Source: Anniella stebbinsi
Taxonomy: Eukaryota; Chordata; Lepidosauria; Squamata; Anniellidae
NCBI GenBank assembly: GCA_029215795.1
Contig: JARDYH010000001.1
Span: 352,928,154-352,992,153 of the forward strand
Reading direction: 5' to 3'
Length of the DNA stretch: 64,000 nucleotides
This document shows positions 12,081 to 23,879 of this stretch, piece by piece (the stretch's first letter is position 1; the number at the start of each line of letters is the position of its first letter). The notes under the pieces are model-generated. The model was not told the DNA's origin. It ran no database searches and saw only the letters and a list, made by a program, of their open reading frames with translations. Both the position numbers and the translations under genes were made by a program.

Positions 12081-13827
12081 GGGTAGTAAATAAATACACA
12101 CTGTTATTTATCAGCTCTCATCACTACTACTAACAAACAGAGATATCACAGTAGTTGCCGAACGAGTTCTGGGTGACTGACACCGTGGAAACCTGTGTGT
12201 TTCCTAGCTGTTTCTCCATAATGTTATGTAGCATCAAAGTGCGGAAAGGGAAACCCGTCCACCTAGTCAGCGCTGTACTTAAGTGGCTTGCCAATTCCAG
12301 ATAATCACCAAGTTATTTACTTGCAGTTTATTAGGCCCAGCCTGCCACTAGCCATTGGCAGCCGCTCTGCTGTTTACACCTTCCTTTCCTAGGGTCCCTT
12401 GAAGCACTGCTCCAATAAAAAAGTCATTTCTCTCAGGCTTAGGAGTTAGAATTAGAAAGGAATTATCATACTACCCACTGATTTACAGGGAACTTGTCTG
12501 CAAGGATTTGCACTGTTTGTATCAAAGAGGCAAAGCTTTAGCCACCATTTCCAACTGCAAAGGGGACGAAAACAGCTTTACAAAACTATGAGGAGTGTTC
12601 TAATCAGCATATCCCAATCCCATTTCCTTCACGCTATTTCCAAAGAGTGCAAAGAGATCTCAGTAGAGGTGGGGACATGATTCAGTAAGACCCAAAAGAC
12701 TTGCTCTTAGAAATATTAATTTCAAAGTAGCAGTGTATTTTAAAAAGATTTGCTGTGATTATTTTCTTTTTTATATATACTTTGTGAAAACGATTGCAAT
12801 GTTATTAATACAGAAGAAACTATTTTTTAAACGCATACATACACCAATTGTTTGAAACAAAGACATTTGTGCCGTTGGCATGCATATCTCATACAAAGGC
12901 CCATTATAAATTGATTACAACAATAGTTACGCTGTATGTAAAAATATTGAGTCTCGCTAGACGTATAGGTAGATCTAAGGAACGATCACTGCCCACCCAC
13001 CCCCAGAAACAAATGGTGCCACTATACAACTGGAAACCAAGGATGAGCTACGTAGGCGTTTGGTTCTAGCTCCACAGTCCTACAAGCTGCTAGTCAGAAA
13101 TCAAGCAGATTTTTCCACCCACTACATTGAGCCTCTGAGTTTGTATTTCAACATTGCTCGTTTAGCATTCTTCAATGTCCCCCCAAGCAACTTGATGAGA
13201 TACGCCCTGCAAAGATTTCAACACAGGTATCAACAGCTCCCATCTACGGGATGCAATTACATCATGCTAAAGCAGAAGGCTTTCCTCTGCCTTGGCTCTA
13301 TATAGAAAGGCAGCTAGTCTGATCTTGTTATCTGTCCCATGGGCTGCCTCTCAAGGGTATAGCGGGTTTCTTCATGCTTGGCTCTGTCTCAAATTTAATA
13401 AAATGCCCCCAAGCCCAATAGTCAAGGCCCCAAACAAAGTCAAGGATTACCATATGCTTCGAAAAGGAGTGATTTGTGGAGTGTAAGTTAAGATGAAGAG
13501 GCTTCACTATCCAAAGTAAAGTTCAGAACCACCTGAGCTGAAATAATACTAGCGAATTTACCATAAATGGTAACTTCAAACCTGTGTGTTTCAGCACTGT
13601 AAATTAAGTGATTGCGTGTAAGCTGACTTGGGGGGGCTTTCGGGTTGAAAAGTGGGGTAGACTTTTAAAAACAATATTCCAAAACAAGCTGTTCGGAGAA
13701 ACTAAAGCTACTGGCAATAACAGCATAAACAACCTGAACTGCCTACATCTTCCACACCCATTACCTGAATTACAAAGTGTTGCCTGGCACTTGCAAGGTC
13801 ACTTGGGAAGAAGGGCCCTTTTTGTTG
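12081..13827. other. unassigned non-coding sequence
   Basis: No clear repeat. The part 12140-12460 is unique-looking with moderate CpG content and no low complexity (GTTGCCGAACGAGTTC, GTGCGGAAAGGGAAACCCG), making it a weak conserved-element candidate. Short open frames at 12848-13486 lack domains. Confidence 0.45.
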
Positions 13828-13835
13828 CACTGTAT

Positions 13836-14156
13836 TAGGCTGGCTATATGAAAAGGAGGACAGGGCTCCTGTATCTTTAACAGTTGTGTAGAAAAGGGAA
13901 TTTCATCAGGTGTCATTTCTATGCATGCAGCACCTGGTGAAATTCCCTCTTCATCACAACAGTTAAAGCTGCAGGAGCCCTACCCTCTTTTGTATCCAGT
14001 CACTCTGGTATAGCTCCTGCAGCTTTAACTGTTGCGTTGAAGAGGGAATCTCATTAGGTGCTGCATGCATACAAATGACACCTGCTGAAATTCCCTCTTT
14101 CTATTCAACTGTTAAAGATACAGGAACCTTGTCCTCTTTTTCATATGGTCACCCTA
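13836..14156 (+). mobile_element. hAT-like palindromic MITE, copy 2
   Basis: A 321-bp element with ends TAGGCTGGCT and GGTCACCCTA, flanked by CACTGTAT (13828-13835) and GACTGTAT (14157-14164), seven of eight bases equal. In the centre the first half ends with a complete terminus (TTTTGTATCCAGTCACTCT), after which the inverted second half begins without one. Core type B (GCATGCAGCACCTGG). Confidence 0.85.
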
Positions 14157-14489
14157 GACTGTATCCCCAACTGTAGCTGAGAGCTGGTCTTTGCACAGGG
14201 ATTGGTGTCCTTGTCGTTGGATTCCCAGTTCCTAGTCATATCATTTGATCCAATTCACTGCATAATTTGAGGCCAGCATGTACTAAGTTTCTCCACCCTC
14301 ACAGCTGGCCACCAGTGATACAGAACAGAAAAACTGCTAAGAGATAGCCCATGGTGACTGCAATGCATGGAGCACCTCAAAAACCCGGTGAGTCAGTTCA
14401 TGGCAAAATACGGCTGGGTGCTACTGGAACATGCCTCAAGCTCATGCACTCCCTCCTCCTCCTGTTCATTTAATTAATTACTTCCTAGT

Positions 14490-14690
14490 TTATGGAAAAC
14501 CATAGTTTGTTGTTACATGCGAACTGGCAAACTATGCTTTGCATTTATCCTCCAAACCAGAATTGCAAACCATGGTTTGCCGCAAGCCAGAAAGTATGTG
14601 GAGAATGCGACAGAAGGAGGGAATGCCTGAGCCCAAGGCTCAGTCAGGGTTTGGAATTACATGCGAAGTGGCCCACTGTGAGATCAGAGT
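14490..14690. mobile_element. MITE fragment related to the element at 3853
   Basis: Contains AACCATAGTTTGTTGTTACATGC, split here by the same motifs seen at 3853-4180: GTTACATGCGAACTGG, CAAACTATGC and AACCATGGTTTG. The extended inverted repeats imply the same family. Boundaries are approximate, and overlapping open frames (14492-14820) are repeat artefacts. Confidence 0.45.
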
Positions 14691-15663
14691 GCTGGACGAG
14701 AAGGACCCTTCTTATGATGCTGAGAGTTACAAGCCACACTTTGTTGCTTCACTTAAACTTTTTCCCCAGTTCTCTTCATATCCACACTGTGGATATGTAA
14801 ACAGATGTAAACTGGTTTAACAGTCATTCTCATTTCCCAGTAAACCTTCCCTGTGGGATTGCAGTTCTGTGGGGTTGAATACAAGCATGCACTAACCGAA
14901 TTTTCAGCATCCGCACCACATTACAAATTGCAGGTACTTTGGCGGAAGTCATGATCATGAAAGTGGGATGAAGCCAATATAATTTTCTACTGCAGACAAA
15001 GTCTTCTCATCTTTCATAAACAATCGCCCGAATTGAGCCCAGAAAGCAATTATTTATTAGCGTTGTCTTGAATATCTATTTTTATTTTCAGCAATTTGTG
15101 GGGGCGAAACGAATAGATGTTGTGAAAGCGGCTGAGAAGCGGGGGTGAATTTCAAAGATATTTCTAACTAGGGAGTGGGGGGGGGGGAGTAAGGTTTTTT
15201 CATACTTTCTCAGACGGGCTTCAACCTGCAGCAGTTCCAGGAATACCCACGTGACCACCTGACGTCGTGTGGTCAAACGGGCATTAAAGGAACTGTTGCT
15301 GGGCTGAAAGGCTGGGTGTTAAAAGCCCTGTACGGCTGCAAGCACAAAGAATACTTTTATACAGCTTTTAAAACTTTAGCATCAACTGAGTTTCTTTTTT
15401 CTTTTTTACACTTTTGCATGCATCAGTTGGGTGGGGGCATATTGGGAAGCAAGCAGGAGGGGAGAAGGTTTAAACCTACACTCCCTGCATGCAGTGGTTC
15501 CGATCTGGATTGGGGCTGCACGCTCTTACTCTAGAGCTTAAAAAAATGGATTGTGATCAAGGTAATGTATAGTTTGACCCCTATGTCTTCGAAAACAATG
15601 CCTCGTTCGCATGGAAGGAAGAATTTCTCAAACGTAGGGAACCTGGTTCAGCACAGCACTAAT
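14691..15663. other. unassigned sequence with possible regulatory stretch
   Basis: The stretch 14990-15170 is repeat-free, with TTATTTATTAGCG and CGAAACGAATAG motifs and little low complexity, and may be conserved. A poly-G run lies at about 15177-15187. The end (15440-15545) shares GGTTTAAACCTACACTC-type and TACTCTAGAG motifs with the MITE at 24646-24934 and may be a diverged relative. Confidence 0.35.
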
Positions 15664-15772
15664 TTAAGGTACAATCCTGAACAGAACAAAAGTCCTACAA
15701 CTCCTAGCATGCCCCAACCAGCATGGACAGCTGGGGAATGCTGGCAGTTGTAGGCATGGGATTGCACCCTTA
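15664..15772. mobile_element. short MITE, CACAATCC family
   Basis: Inverted ends AAGGTACAATCCTGA and GGGATTGCACCCTT, each bordered by TTA/TAA. The inner inverted arms are AGTCCTACAACTCC and GGCAGTTGTAGG. Relatives occur at 53149-53266, 59624-59761 and 61885-61991, with fragments at 20928 and 48711. The TTA/TAA flanks suggest a Harbinger-type or similar 3-bp target duplication. Confidence 0.65.
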
Positions 15773-16066
15773 AATACTTTTGATTTCCAACTTTTAGGAC
15801 ACTACTCCACAACAGCCTAGTCTTAGCATAGATTTCAATCCCACTTCAATCCACCACCAGGGATCCTGAGTAGTGGCATAGCGATACTTTACATGGTAAG
15901 GCTGATCCACATGGAAATCTGTTCTATATGTCAGGGCTCTGACATGGAGCAACCAGCATGCAGCAGCTATTTCTTCCAGCCTCCACATGCCAACCACAAT
16001 GAGTAAATCAGCCCTAAAACAATGCATGCTACTGTTGTGCTTATACTGGTCATTTATTTTTGCTTA

Positions 16067-16421
16067 GGTCCCCTCTACAAGGATTCGCTTTTGCGCCCAG
16101 TTAGGCGATTATGCACATAATCGCAGAAGCGCATTTACACCTAATCCCTCTGCACGAGAGGCGGCGAGAGGCGGCAAAGCGCATTAACGGATGACCAAAA
16201 TGCGCTTTCCAAGTAGTTAATGCGTATAAGTGCTTGTTCACATAGGCAAAATGCGCTTTAACGGCCGGAGCAAAATAAAACTCGCGATTTAACGCGCGTT
16301 CGATAATGCGCATAATCGGAGAGATAACGCGCCTCTACGCCCGATTTGCGCTCTGTTCTTGTAGAGGTAATTTTTTTAAAGCGCCTTGAAAGAGCTTTAA
16401 ACCTCTCTTGTAGAGGCAGCC
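16067..16421. mobile_element. CpG-rich Harbinger-like MITE (TTA target duplication)
   Basis: A 355-bp insertion with ends GGTCCCCTCTACAAG and CTTGTAGAGGCAGCC (13 of 15 paired bases). Both sides carry a perfect TTA duplication (16064-16066, 16422-16424), as expected for PIF/Harbinger elements. The interior is strongly CpG-rich compared with its surroundings. It holds two internal palindromes, a 9-bp-arm one at 16105-16124 and one centred on ATGCGCAT at 16301-16318, and repeated AATGCGC motifs. No transposase is encoded. CpG retention suggests a relatively recent insertion. Confidence 0.75.
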
Positions 16422-16424
16422 TTA

Positions 16425-17218
16425 GACTGGTTTCCCTGCTAATGATCAGTTGGCCATCTGTATCACCACCACAAATACACACACACGAAAAAGCTGCAAA
16501 TGTGCATGCCTCTGGCTCAAAGGCTACCCACATTTAGGTGGTTTGCAGTGGCATGCAAACTGGCAGCTTTTGCTTAAGGCACAGGTAAGGTGACCTGTTC
16601 ACCAGGAGCATCAGCTGTATTCCTTGACCCTAGGTTAAAGAACAGAAAGGATAGGAGTATGAGGTTATATATTTCTTATCAGTGAACAGTATGTCCCTGT
16701 TCATTGATACTGTACTCTTTTTTAAAGAAATAATGAAAATGCCGTCCCTTCCAATATTTCCTTTTACCACTCTAGGGACAATAACTACTCTTCTCTTTTC
16801 CTGATGGGCAAAAGAGAATGGTGGCGAAATCTCACATACTTTCATGCACATCTTCCGGAAAAGAGCACGGATGTGGGCACAATCTTGCCAAAGATAAGTA
16901 TTTCTAAGTGTCCGTCCAGTGGGCTTCCAGTGAAATCAGTGGAACGTACAAATGCTTCCAGTTTTCTTATTCAATCTTAGTATGATAAAATCTTAAAAGT
17001 TTCTTTTGCATGAATGAATGGAGAGATGACTACAGCACATCAAGCAACAGGGACAGACAGATCATAGAGAAATGGGAAGCTTCCAAGTGGAAAGGTCAGT
17101 GCCACGTGGGTTGGGGCTCAGTAGACCAGGACAATATAACCAGGATGGTATGATCGGGTTGTTGTTGTTTATAGTTGATTCTACTCTATCAGTATCAACA
17201 TCTACCAACTGCCAATGA
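16425..17218. other. unassigned non-coding sequence
   Basis: Plain sequence without recognised repeats or coding signals. Confidence 0.5.
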
Positions 17219-17397
17219 AAGGCAAGAGCCACACCAAGCAGGATATAACAGAATATAACAGTATAAAAGTGATATATGTGTCAATGGGCCCCAACAGTTG
17301 TCAGTGCACTCCAATACCTCTATAAAGCAGTAGTGTGGCTCCTGCCTTTTATATACCGCTTTCATAGTGCAATATCCTGCTTGGTGTAGATGAGGCC
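17219..17397. mobile_element. palindromic MITE, ACCAAGCAGGATAT family (partial)
   Basis: Shares ACACCAAGCAGGATATAAC, GGGCCCCAACAGTTGTCAGT and the right end GCAATATCCTGCTTGGTGTA with the element at 3529-3752. The right end is followed by GATGAGGCCTTA. The left outer arm appears truncated. Confidence 0.6.
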
Positions 17398-17412
17398 TTA
17401 GATTACTTCTTG

Positions 17413-17782
17413 GGCCCTTTCTACACCATGGGGCGTAGAGGGAGGGCAAGAGGATGATCCCAGATTTACCTGCTCCTGGGATCGTCCTCTTCTTTCTTCA
17501 TGAAGGAAGCGGAAGTTCTGCTTCCTCCTGGGAGCAAAGCGCTTGTCATGCGCTAAGGTAAGTTAAAAAAAGCATGTGCAATCGTGTCCCCACCCCCTCC
17601 CTGCCATTCCAGGGGTGGTGAAACTGGTGCCACCCCCTCCCGATGGGCACGGAGCCGCACAGTGCCCATTTCTGCTGCCGTGCTTACTTGTGAGTAAGTG
17701 CAGCAGTACCCAGGATGGGCGCCCACAGGGACCAGGGACCAGCCAGGGGCGATTCCAGGTAAAATGCCTGGTGTATCTAACC
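17413..17782. mobile_element. MITE related to the element at 1870
   Basis: The left end GGCCCTTTCTACACCATGG and the right part GCCTGGTGTATCTAACC match the two ends of the 131-bp element at 1870-2000, with a longer CpG-rich interior. No clean target duplication is visible. Several long open frames in different phases (e.g. 17553-17897 minus) reflect GC content, not genes. Confidence 0.55.
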
Positions 17783-19989
17783 AAAACAGGTGACCAACAT
17801 AGCTGAATGACTGAACACCAAACAGCAGATACTTGCAGATGAGCATTGGCAATAAATCTGGAGCTATTTTTAAGCTACTTACATTCCCCGCCTCCAAAAA
17901 AATGCTGAGCCAGGCACTGCTTCACTTTAAAAAAAAAAACACACACACACACAAAACTGAGAAATAGAAGTGGAGGGGGGGGGGGGTTTGGTGAGAAAAA
18001 TCACACACACACTGGATGAAATTATCATTAATTGGTGTCTTGGCTCTCTGTCAGTGTGTGTGTACAGACTGTATCTGGCACCAAATATCTATCTATTGAC
18101 AGATAGCTATAGCTCAGCAGCCTGCACCATCAGCCACTGCTGATGAGGGCTGGAAGACACTTTCATCAAAGTAACATCTGTTTTCAATTTTCATTTATAG
18201 ATGTGGAAACTCTTCAGCTGGACATTAATCATTCTCAACAGCAGCAATTAGATATGTGAGACATATCAGAACAAATCAAATTAGCCTCTATCTTTTTTTT
18301 TAAAAAAAGAGAGGGGAAATCAGGATGTACAAAAAGGGGAAGCAACAGGCTTTTGTGAGTGTAACAAAAAATGAAAAGAAAATGATCCAAACTTTAATAG
18401 CATTAAAACATTTAGGTGATGCTTTCAAAGGCTAATTATTTCTAATCAGTCAGAAAAGGAGCTCTTTGCAGAATAACTTAGTGGACCGATATTTAGTAAT
18501 ATGGTATAATTGAATGGATTAACACCAATGTAATGTTTCCCTTCAAATAAAATTCCAGGAACATACTCTGTGCTTGTATGACTCATGGTTTTAAAGCTGG
18601 AACATAATTTTCACTTTGAAGGAACTTGGACTAGGATAAACCATGCTGTCAGAATTGTGCCGTTCACTAGAAAAACAAAATATCTCTCTCTCTCTCTTGT
18701 TGTGTGTTGCTAAAAATACAGATCCAGAATTTAAAGGGAATATCGATTGGATTGGTTCCAGGCAATGGGTATAGAATGCTGGCAAGTGGAAAAGAGTGAA
18801 AGAATGGAAGAGGAAATAATTGATTGAGAAACTACATTCTAATGAACTCCTGCATTAAAAGTATATTTCAGCCAATGGTAGCTTTTCCTTGTCTTGAAGC
18901 GGCTAGCTGCTGTCAACAAGTTACATGGCAGCAGTGGAAGGGGGCTGGGGGAGGTTTGAAATTCTGATATGCTTTGAAAGCAGAGGACTAATTTTGATTG
19001 ATTTCTGTGAAAGCAGAATTAAGTCGAAGTCATTCGAGAGCCAGACCCAAAGTCATTTGCATCAAAAGCAAATTCAAAGACTGAAGATGGCTTGTAAGAC
19101 ACAATTTTGGAAAGCAAAACAGTATAGGAGAAACACACACATAAGTACACACTTGCTCTGATATTAAAAACTGTTCTCAGCCGACATGGTAGGAACTCCA
19201 TGAACCTCAATAAGCTTTGCTTCTGTCATAGGAAGATCGCGACTAAATCAATATTAAAATTAATTATATGAGTGTAATAGCTGGGCCAGGAAGACCTCGA
19301 CAACAGAGACTAAAGCCTGTGGATCTTACTCATGAGAGCAGTAGTATTGAGGATAGCGTGACTCACACATAATGCAAAGCAGAATAGCCTTCTCCAATCC
19401 ACCCACAAGGGCATGTTTCGAACACTCGTCTCTCCTGCTTAGAAAGTTCCCAGCAGGAAAATCCAGATGTTTGGCATATTCTATCCAGACATCAGAACAC
19501 CACACTGACATCGGTCAAACCAATTCTGTTATTCCATACAAGATGGTTACTATCACCAAACACTGCCCTTTTCTCAACAAGAATTCAGCATTTTAGCTTG
19601 AACCCTAGATGTCTTAAAACATAGTTGGCTTCCTCTACTGTCTTGTCATTTTAATCAGAGCTGACGTAAAAATTAACTAACTAAAATAAAAAGGCCAATC
19701 CAATTGGGCTATGTCCCCCATTTTCTGCACATACTGGGTTGGCCTTCTCCTCTCACGGGGCAGAGGGGAGTGTCTCCATGATAGCATGGACATTCACAAT
19801 TTGTGCAGGCTTCCTAGATCAGTTTCTGCAGTGGAGTTTCTTTCCCAACAGATTGCCCAGCAAGAAATCCCCGCATATTGCACAACGTTCCTGGGCATAT
19901 TCTGGTGTGCATTCTCAATGCATGTAGACAGCTAACTATGCACTTTAAATCCACCAACAGAGACCTGCAGCTATGTATTTCACTGGAAT
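17783..19989. other. unassigned sequence with possible regulatory stretch
   Basis: Includes an (AC)n tract (about 17939-17955) and a poly-G run near 17977-17987. The stretch 18040-18290 is repeat-free and contains closely spaced CAATTAG, TTAATCATT and GATAG motifs, and is a weak conserved-element candidate. The rest shows nothing recognisable. Confidence 0.4.
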
Positions 19990-19997
19990 ATTAGTAA

Positions 19998-20318
19998 TAG
20001 GGTGACCATATGAAAAGGAGGACAGGGCTCCTGTATCTTTAACAGTTATATAGAAAAGGGAATTTCAGCAGGTGTCATTTGTATGCATGCAGAACCTGGT
20101 GAAATTCCCTCTTCATCACAACAGTTAAAGCTGCAGGAGCCCTGCCCTCTTGACCAGAAAGAAAAGAGAGCAGGGCTCCCGCAGCTTTAACTGTTGTGAT
20201 GAAGAGGGAATTTTACTAGGTGCTGCATGCATACAAATAACAACTGTTGAAATTCCCTTTTCTATATAACTAGTTAAAGGTTCAGGAGCCCTGCCCTCCT
20301 TTTCATATGATCGGCATA
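19998..20318. mobile_element. hAT-like palindromic MITE, copy 3
   Basis: A 321-bp element starting TAGGGTGACC and ending GATCGGCATA (a mutated GGTCACCCTA). The flanks are ATTAGTAA (19990-19997) and ATTAATAA (20319-20326), one transition apart. Core type B. The centre differs from the other copies: CCCTGCCCTCTT and its inverse AGAGAGCAGGG surround a short unique joint, so the internal terminus has been rearranged. Confidence 0.82.
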
Positions 20319-20500
20319 ATTAATAATGACAGACAAGCTCTCTTGCCTACCATCATAGACAAGCTTGTCTACCATCATTGATCTTCTTACTGACAAATCC
20401 CAGATTATTTCCCAAGGTATCCAAGGGTTTCCAGAAATATAGTTTAAAAAACATTTCTCTAGGACCATGCTAGATCAGAAAATATAGTGTAACTCTAAAG

Positions 20501-20635
20501 CTGGGGTGGGAAACTTGTGGCTTTCCGATTTTTGGACTTACAACTCCCACCATCCCTCAATATTGGCTATACTGGCTATGGCTGATGGGAGTTGTAGGCA
20601 AAAACATCTGGATGGTCACAAGTTGCCCGCCCCTG
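20501..20635. mobile_element. short hAT-like MITE, GGGGTGGGAAAC family
   Basis: The ends CTGGGGTGGGAAACTTGTGG and CACAAGTTGCCCGCCCCTG are inverted repeats, and the internal arms ACTCCCACCATCC and GATGGGAGTTGTAGG are also inverted. The flanks CTCTAAAG and CTCTAGTT share their first five bases, compatible with a decayed 8-bp duplication. Confidence 0.7.
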
Positions 20636-20927
20636 CTCTAGTTTAACACCTCCAGGAAGTCCGCATGCAATGCACACATCTGACAACATCTTGGAGATGG
20701 TTCCTTGCTCTTCTAACACTGCTGCAAAACCCAGGAAGCTTGAGGCTAGGGGTCAACGCATTTAGGACAAAAAACTGTCTTATGTGTGGCACTACTAAAT
20801 TGTGCCATCATGATAAAGCCTTCGTTATTTGAGGTTTCTGCAGCAGTTTCACTGGGACTTTAAAAATGCAACCCAATGCACAGTGCTTCTAAAGAGTGCT
20901 CAAGTCCAGCCTATGGTGACACACTCA

Positions 20928-20990
20928 GCATGCAATTGTATGCATATTTAGACAGAAAAAAGTCCTACAAGTGCAAGGGTAGAAAATTCC
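20928..20990. mobile_element. CACAATCC-family MITE fragment
   Basis: Contains GCAATTGTATGCATATTTAG and AAAAAGTCCTACAAGTGCA, matching the left half of the short MITE family seen at 15664 and 53149. The right half is missing or too diverged. Confidence 0.45.
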
Positions 20991-21055
20991 AATGCAGAAG
21001 AGTAGCCTTCAAGAACGCCTCTGTAGTTAGTTAGATAGTGAGGGCCTAACTACAT

Positions 21056-21375
21056 TAGGGTGACCAGATAAAATCCAGGTCAGGGCTCATGTAACTTTAA
21101 CAGTTGTAGAGAAAAGGGGATTTCAGCCAGAGTCATTTGTATGCAATTAGTTCCTGGTGAAATTCCCTCTTCATCACAACAGTAAAAGGTGCATGCACTA
21201 TACTAGAGTGGCCATTTACAAAAGAAGGCAGGGCCCCTGCAACTTTAACTGTTGTGATGAAGAAGGAATTTCACCAGGAACTAATTGCATACAAATGACA
21301 CTGGCTGAAATTCCCTTTTCTCTACAACTGTTAAAGTTACATGAGCCCTGACCTGGATTTTATCTGGTCACTCTA
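21056..21375 (-). mobile_element. hAT-like palindromic MITE, copy 4
   Basis: A 320-bp element with ends TAGGGTGACC and GGTCACTCTA and a perfect 8-bp duplication AACTACAT (21048-21055, 21376-21383). Core type A. The complete internal terminus (TAGAGTGGCCATTTAC) lies in the same orientation as in copy 1, i.e. reversed relative to copies 2, 5 and 6. Confidence 0.9.
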
Positions 21376-21774
21376 AACTACATACAATGTTAAATGCAGG
21401 ACCTGCAGCATAAGAGTTTTTATTTTATTAAAAATGTAATGGTAAGCATAGGGAGGTCCATTTTGAATCAAGACTGCAGTGAATGGGGATGGGAGATTTA
21501 ACCTTTACTTCCCCCAATCCAAACCAGACAATAATGCCATCCTGCACTTCAATCTGCAATAGAAAAAAAAATCCCACTGGCACCAGGCAGGAGCTTTTTT
21601 TCTGTCACTAGACATAGTGCAGGATTATTTATCAAGATTGTTGTAGAAAAGAAAGGGTTAAACCTACTCTCCTCACATGCTGCAGTCCCAGTGCAATATG
21701 GATCCACCCACCTGCACTTTCTCTTAAATGTTTTAAAGCATCTTAACAGGATGCAGCAGGTGGTGCGTTAGGCC

Positions 21775-22460
21775 GAAAAATTAAATAGATTTTTATGCTG
21801 CCTTTCAACAAAGGATTTTAGGGCAGTGTACAAAGTTACAAATCAAGGAATAAAATATACTGTCAAAAAATTAAATACAATCCTAGAACAGCAATCAGAA
21901 GCAACATAAAACAATCTTAAAATGTCTGAGATTTTTTTCAGCTGGCACCAGAAAGATAACAGCATGTGCCCCAGGCTAGAATGCCCCGGAGAATTTAAAT
22001 CCTGATTCAAAAAAGATTGCACCTGGGCTCCACAAATGGGACACCACAACCAAAGATGTCATCTGCCTGATTATCCCCTGCCCCACAGACAGTAGGGGTG
22101 CTCGGAGAAGAGCGTTTATAGATGACCTTACTATACGAGCAGATTGATGAAGGAGCAGGTATAGATCTCAAACTATGTAGGCATTACAGGTGAGTCCCAG
22201 CACTTTGACCTGTGCCTTTGTGGTCATGACTTGATATCACAAAGGATATTCTCTCTTGATGCCAAACTGTTATAGCCTTATCAAGAGAGCATCTTTAATT
22301 GCACCAAAAGACTGCAGTAGCCACTGGAACATTGATGCAGTTTGTTCCTTCTGATCCTACCATGTCAGGAGGCAGGTTGCCATCAAGGGAAGCCATATGG
22401 AATATGTATTGCAGTGGTCTATCCTTGAGGTCATCAAAGTAGCAGAAGTGATAGCAACAG
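21775..22460 (-). mobile_element. probable L2-like LINE 3' region, reverse orientation
   Basis: The start reads TTTTTATGCTGCCTTTCAAC and GATTTTAGGGCAGTGTACAA. This is the reverse complement of the kind of LINE tail in which a GAACTGCCC-like motif precedes an AAATAAATA end. The following AGGCTAGAATGCCCCGGAG and GCACCTGGGCTCCACAAATG look repeat-derived. No reverse-transcriptase motif was recognised; the upstream limit is a guess. Confidence 0.4.
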
Positions 22461-23334
22461 TACTAGCAATACAAGTATGAGTTCCTATTAAAAAAAACAT
22501 TCCCTCAGTGTAAGCCCCTCCTGGTAGGTTAGATGTGGCTATAAATAAAGCTATCTGGTTTTGTAAACCACAAAAAATTGGCAGTGTAGCTACTGCAAAA
22601 TCATGGAGAATACCTTTGCAGGTGCCTCACAAAGCAAAAGTCCAACCCCAATCCAATTATTCTTCAGCCAAGGGTGAATTTTCCCCAGCCTTCTATTATT
22701 TTAAAATATTTTATTTTATATTTAATAAATGTGACTTGCGTAAAAAATATGACTCTGCTCCCTTTTCTTAATTTCATCTGTTCTATCAGCCAAGAGAAAT
22801 ACTCTAATTTATAACTTGAAGGGAGCCTGGAGATATTGTCACCCACCATTCATCCAAATTTGTCACTAGCATCCCATTAAAGCCGTAATTATTTTTTAAT
22901 TAAAACTAAGGAAACTGGCATGCATGTGCCCACTTTATACATCTGTTATGGGTTAAAATAGCTTCTTTTTTTAAAAAAAAATGTTTTTTAGACCGCAGTC
23001 TTTTGTGGCCACAGCCCATGCCAAAGAAAACGCAAGCTTGCTTATTTTCTCTGTGGGGTGCAACAGCGCCTGTGTATGCCTGAACAGATTCGACTGGCCG
23101 TGAAAAGAATTCTAAATAAAACACAAACATGGAATTTGGCAACGCCACAGAAGCAAGCTTAAGACTAATTCCAGCATGCGAACGACTCACACAGTAAGTC
23201 TGGCTCCACTATAAATGAAACCAGGCTCTGTAAAATATCCAGTAAAGTTTGAGAGATCAGATTTAAAAGGCCAGTGTCCCCCCCCTCCATGTTTTTTTTA
23301 AAGATCCTGCTATAATATCTTGTGCTGGTACAGT

Positions 23335-23385
<51 letters not shown>

Positions 23386-23875
23386 GACCTGTGATTCCAG
23401 TCAACCTAAACTTCCTTTAATTTTATTTTATTTTCCCTTTTACAATTAAAATCAAAATGTTTTTTGCTCAGCGGCTTGACAAACATCAAACTGAAAATAA
23501 TGTACACATTTTATTGGAACTGACCAAAACAGGATTCATGAAGTGATATTTTACTGGGATGAAAGAAACCAGCAATCGAGAAGGACATACCGCTGGATTG
23601 GTTGGAAAAGAAAGAAGGCCCAGGGGTGGGAGTGATTGGAGAGAAAGGAAGGTACAGTGAGAGCGAACAGGGAAAAGACTGCTTTACAGACTCCCTTTTA
23701 GCCAGGCCCATTGAGAGGGAGGAACAAGTGAAGAAACGGACTCTGCCTGGCCTGAAACTGGGTCTCGTGACAACTGCTGGTGAGAAACTGTAGCGCAAAA
23801 GGGTGTAAGGGTGGAGCCTAAAGTGAGGGGGTGTATGTGTGAAGAGAGTGGGGAATGAAAGGAATGGGGCATAAA
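22461..23875. other. unassigned non-coding sequence
   Basis: AT-rich sequence with one long GT tract. No reliable repeat borders and no convincing coding signal; the overlapping plus and minus frames near 23511-23872 are purine-rich chance frames. Confidence 0.45.
23341..23382. repeat. (GT)n microsatellite
   Basis: About 20 uninterrupted GT units, producing a spurious HTHTHT open frame on the minus strand. Confidence 0.95.
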
Positions 23876-23879
23876 GCAG

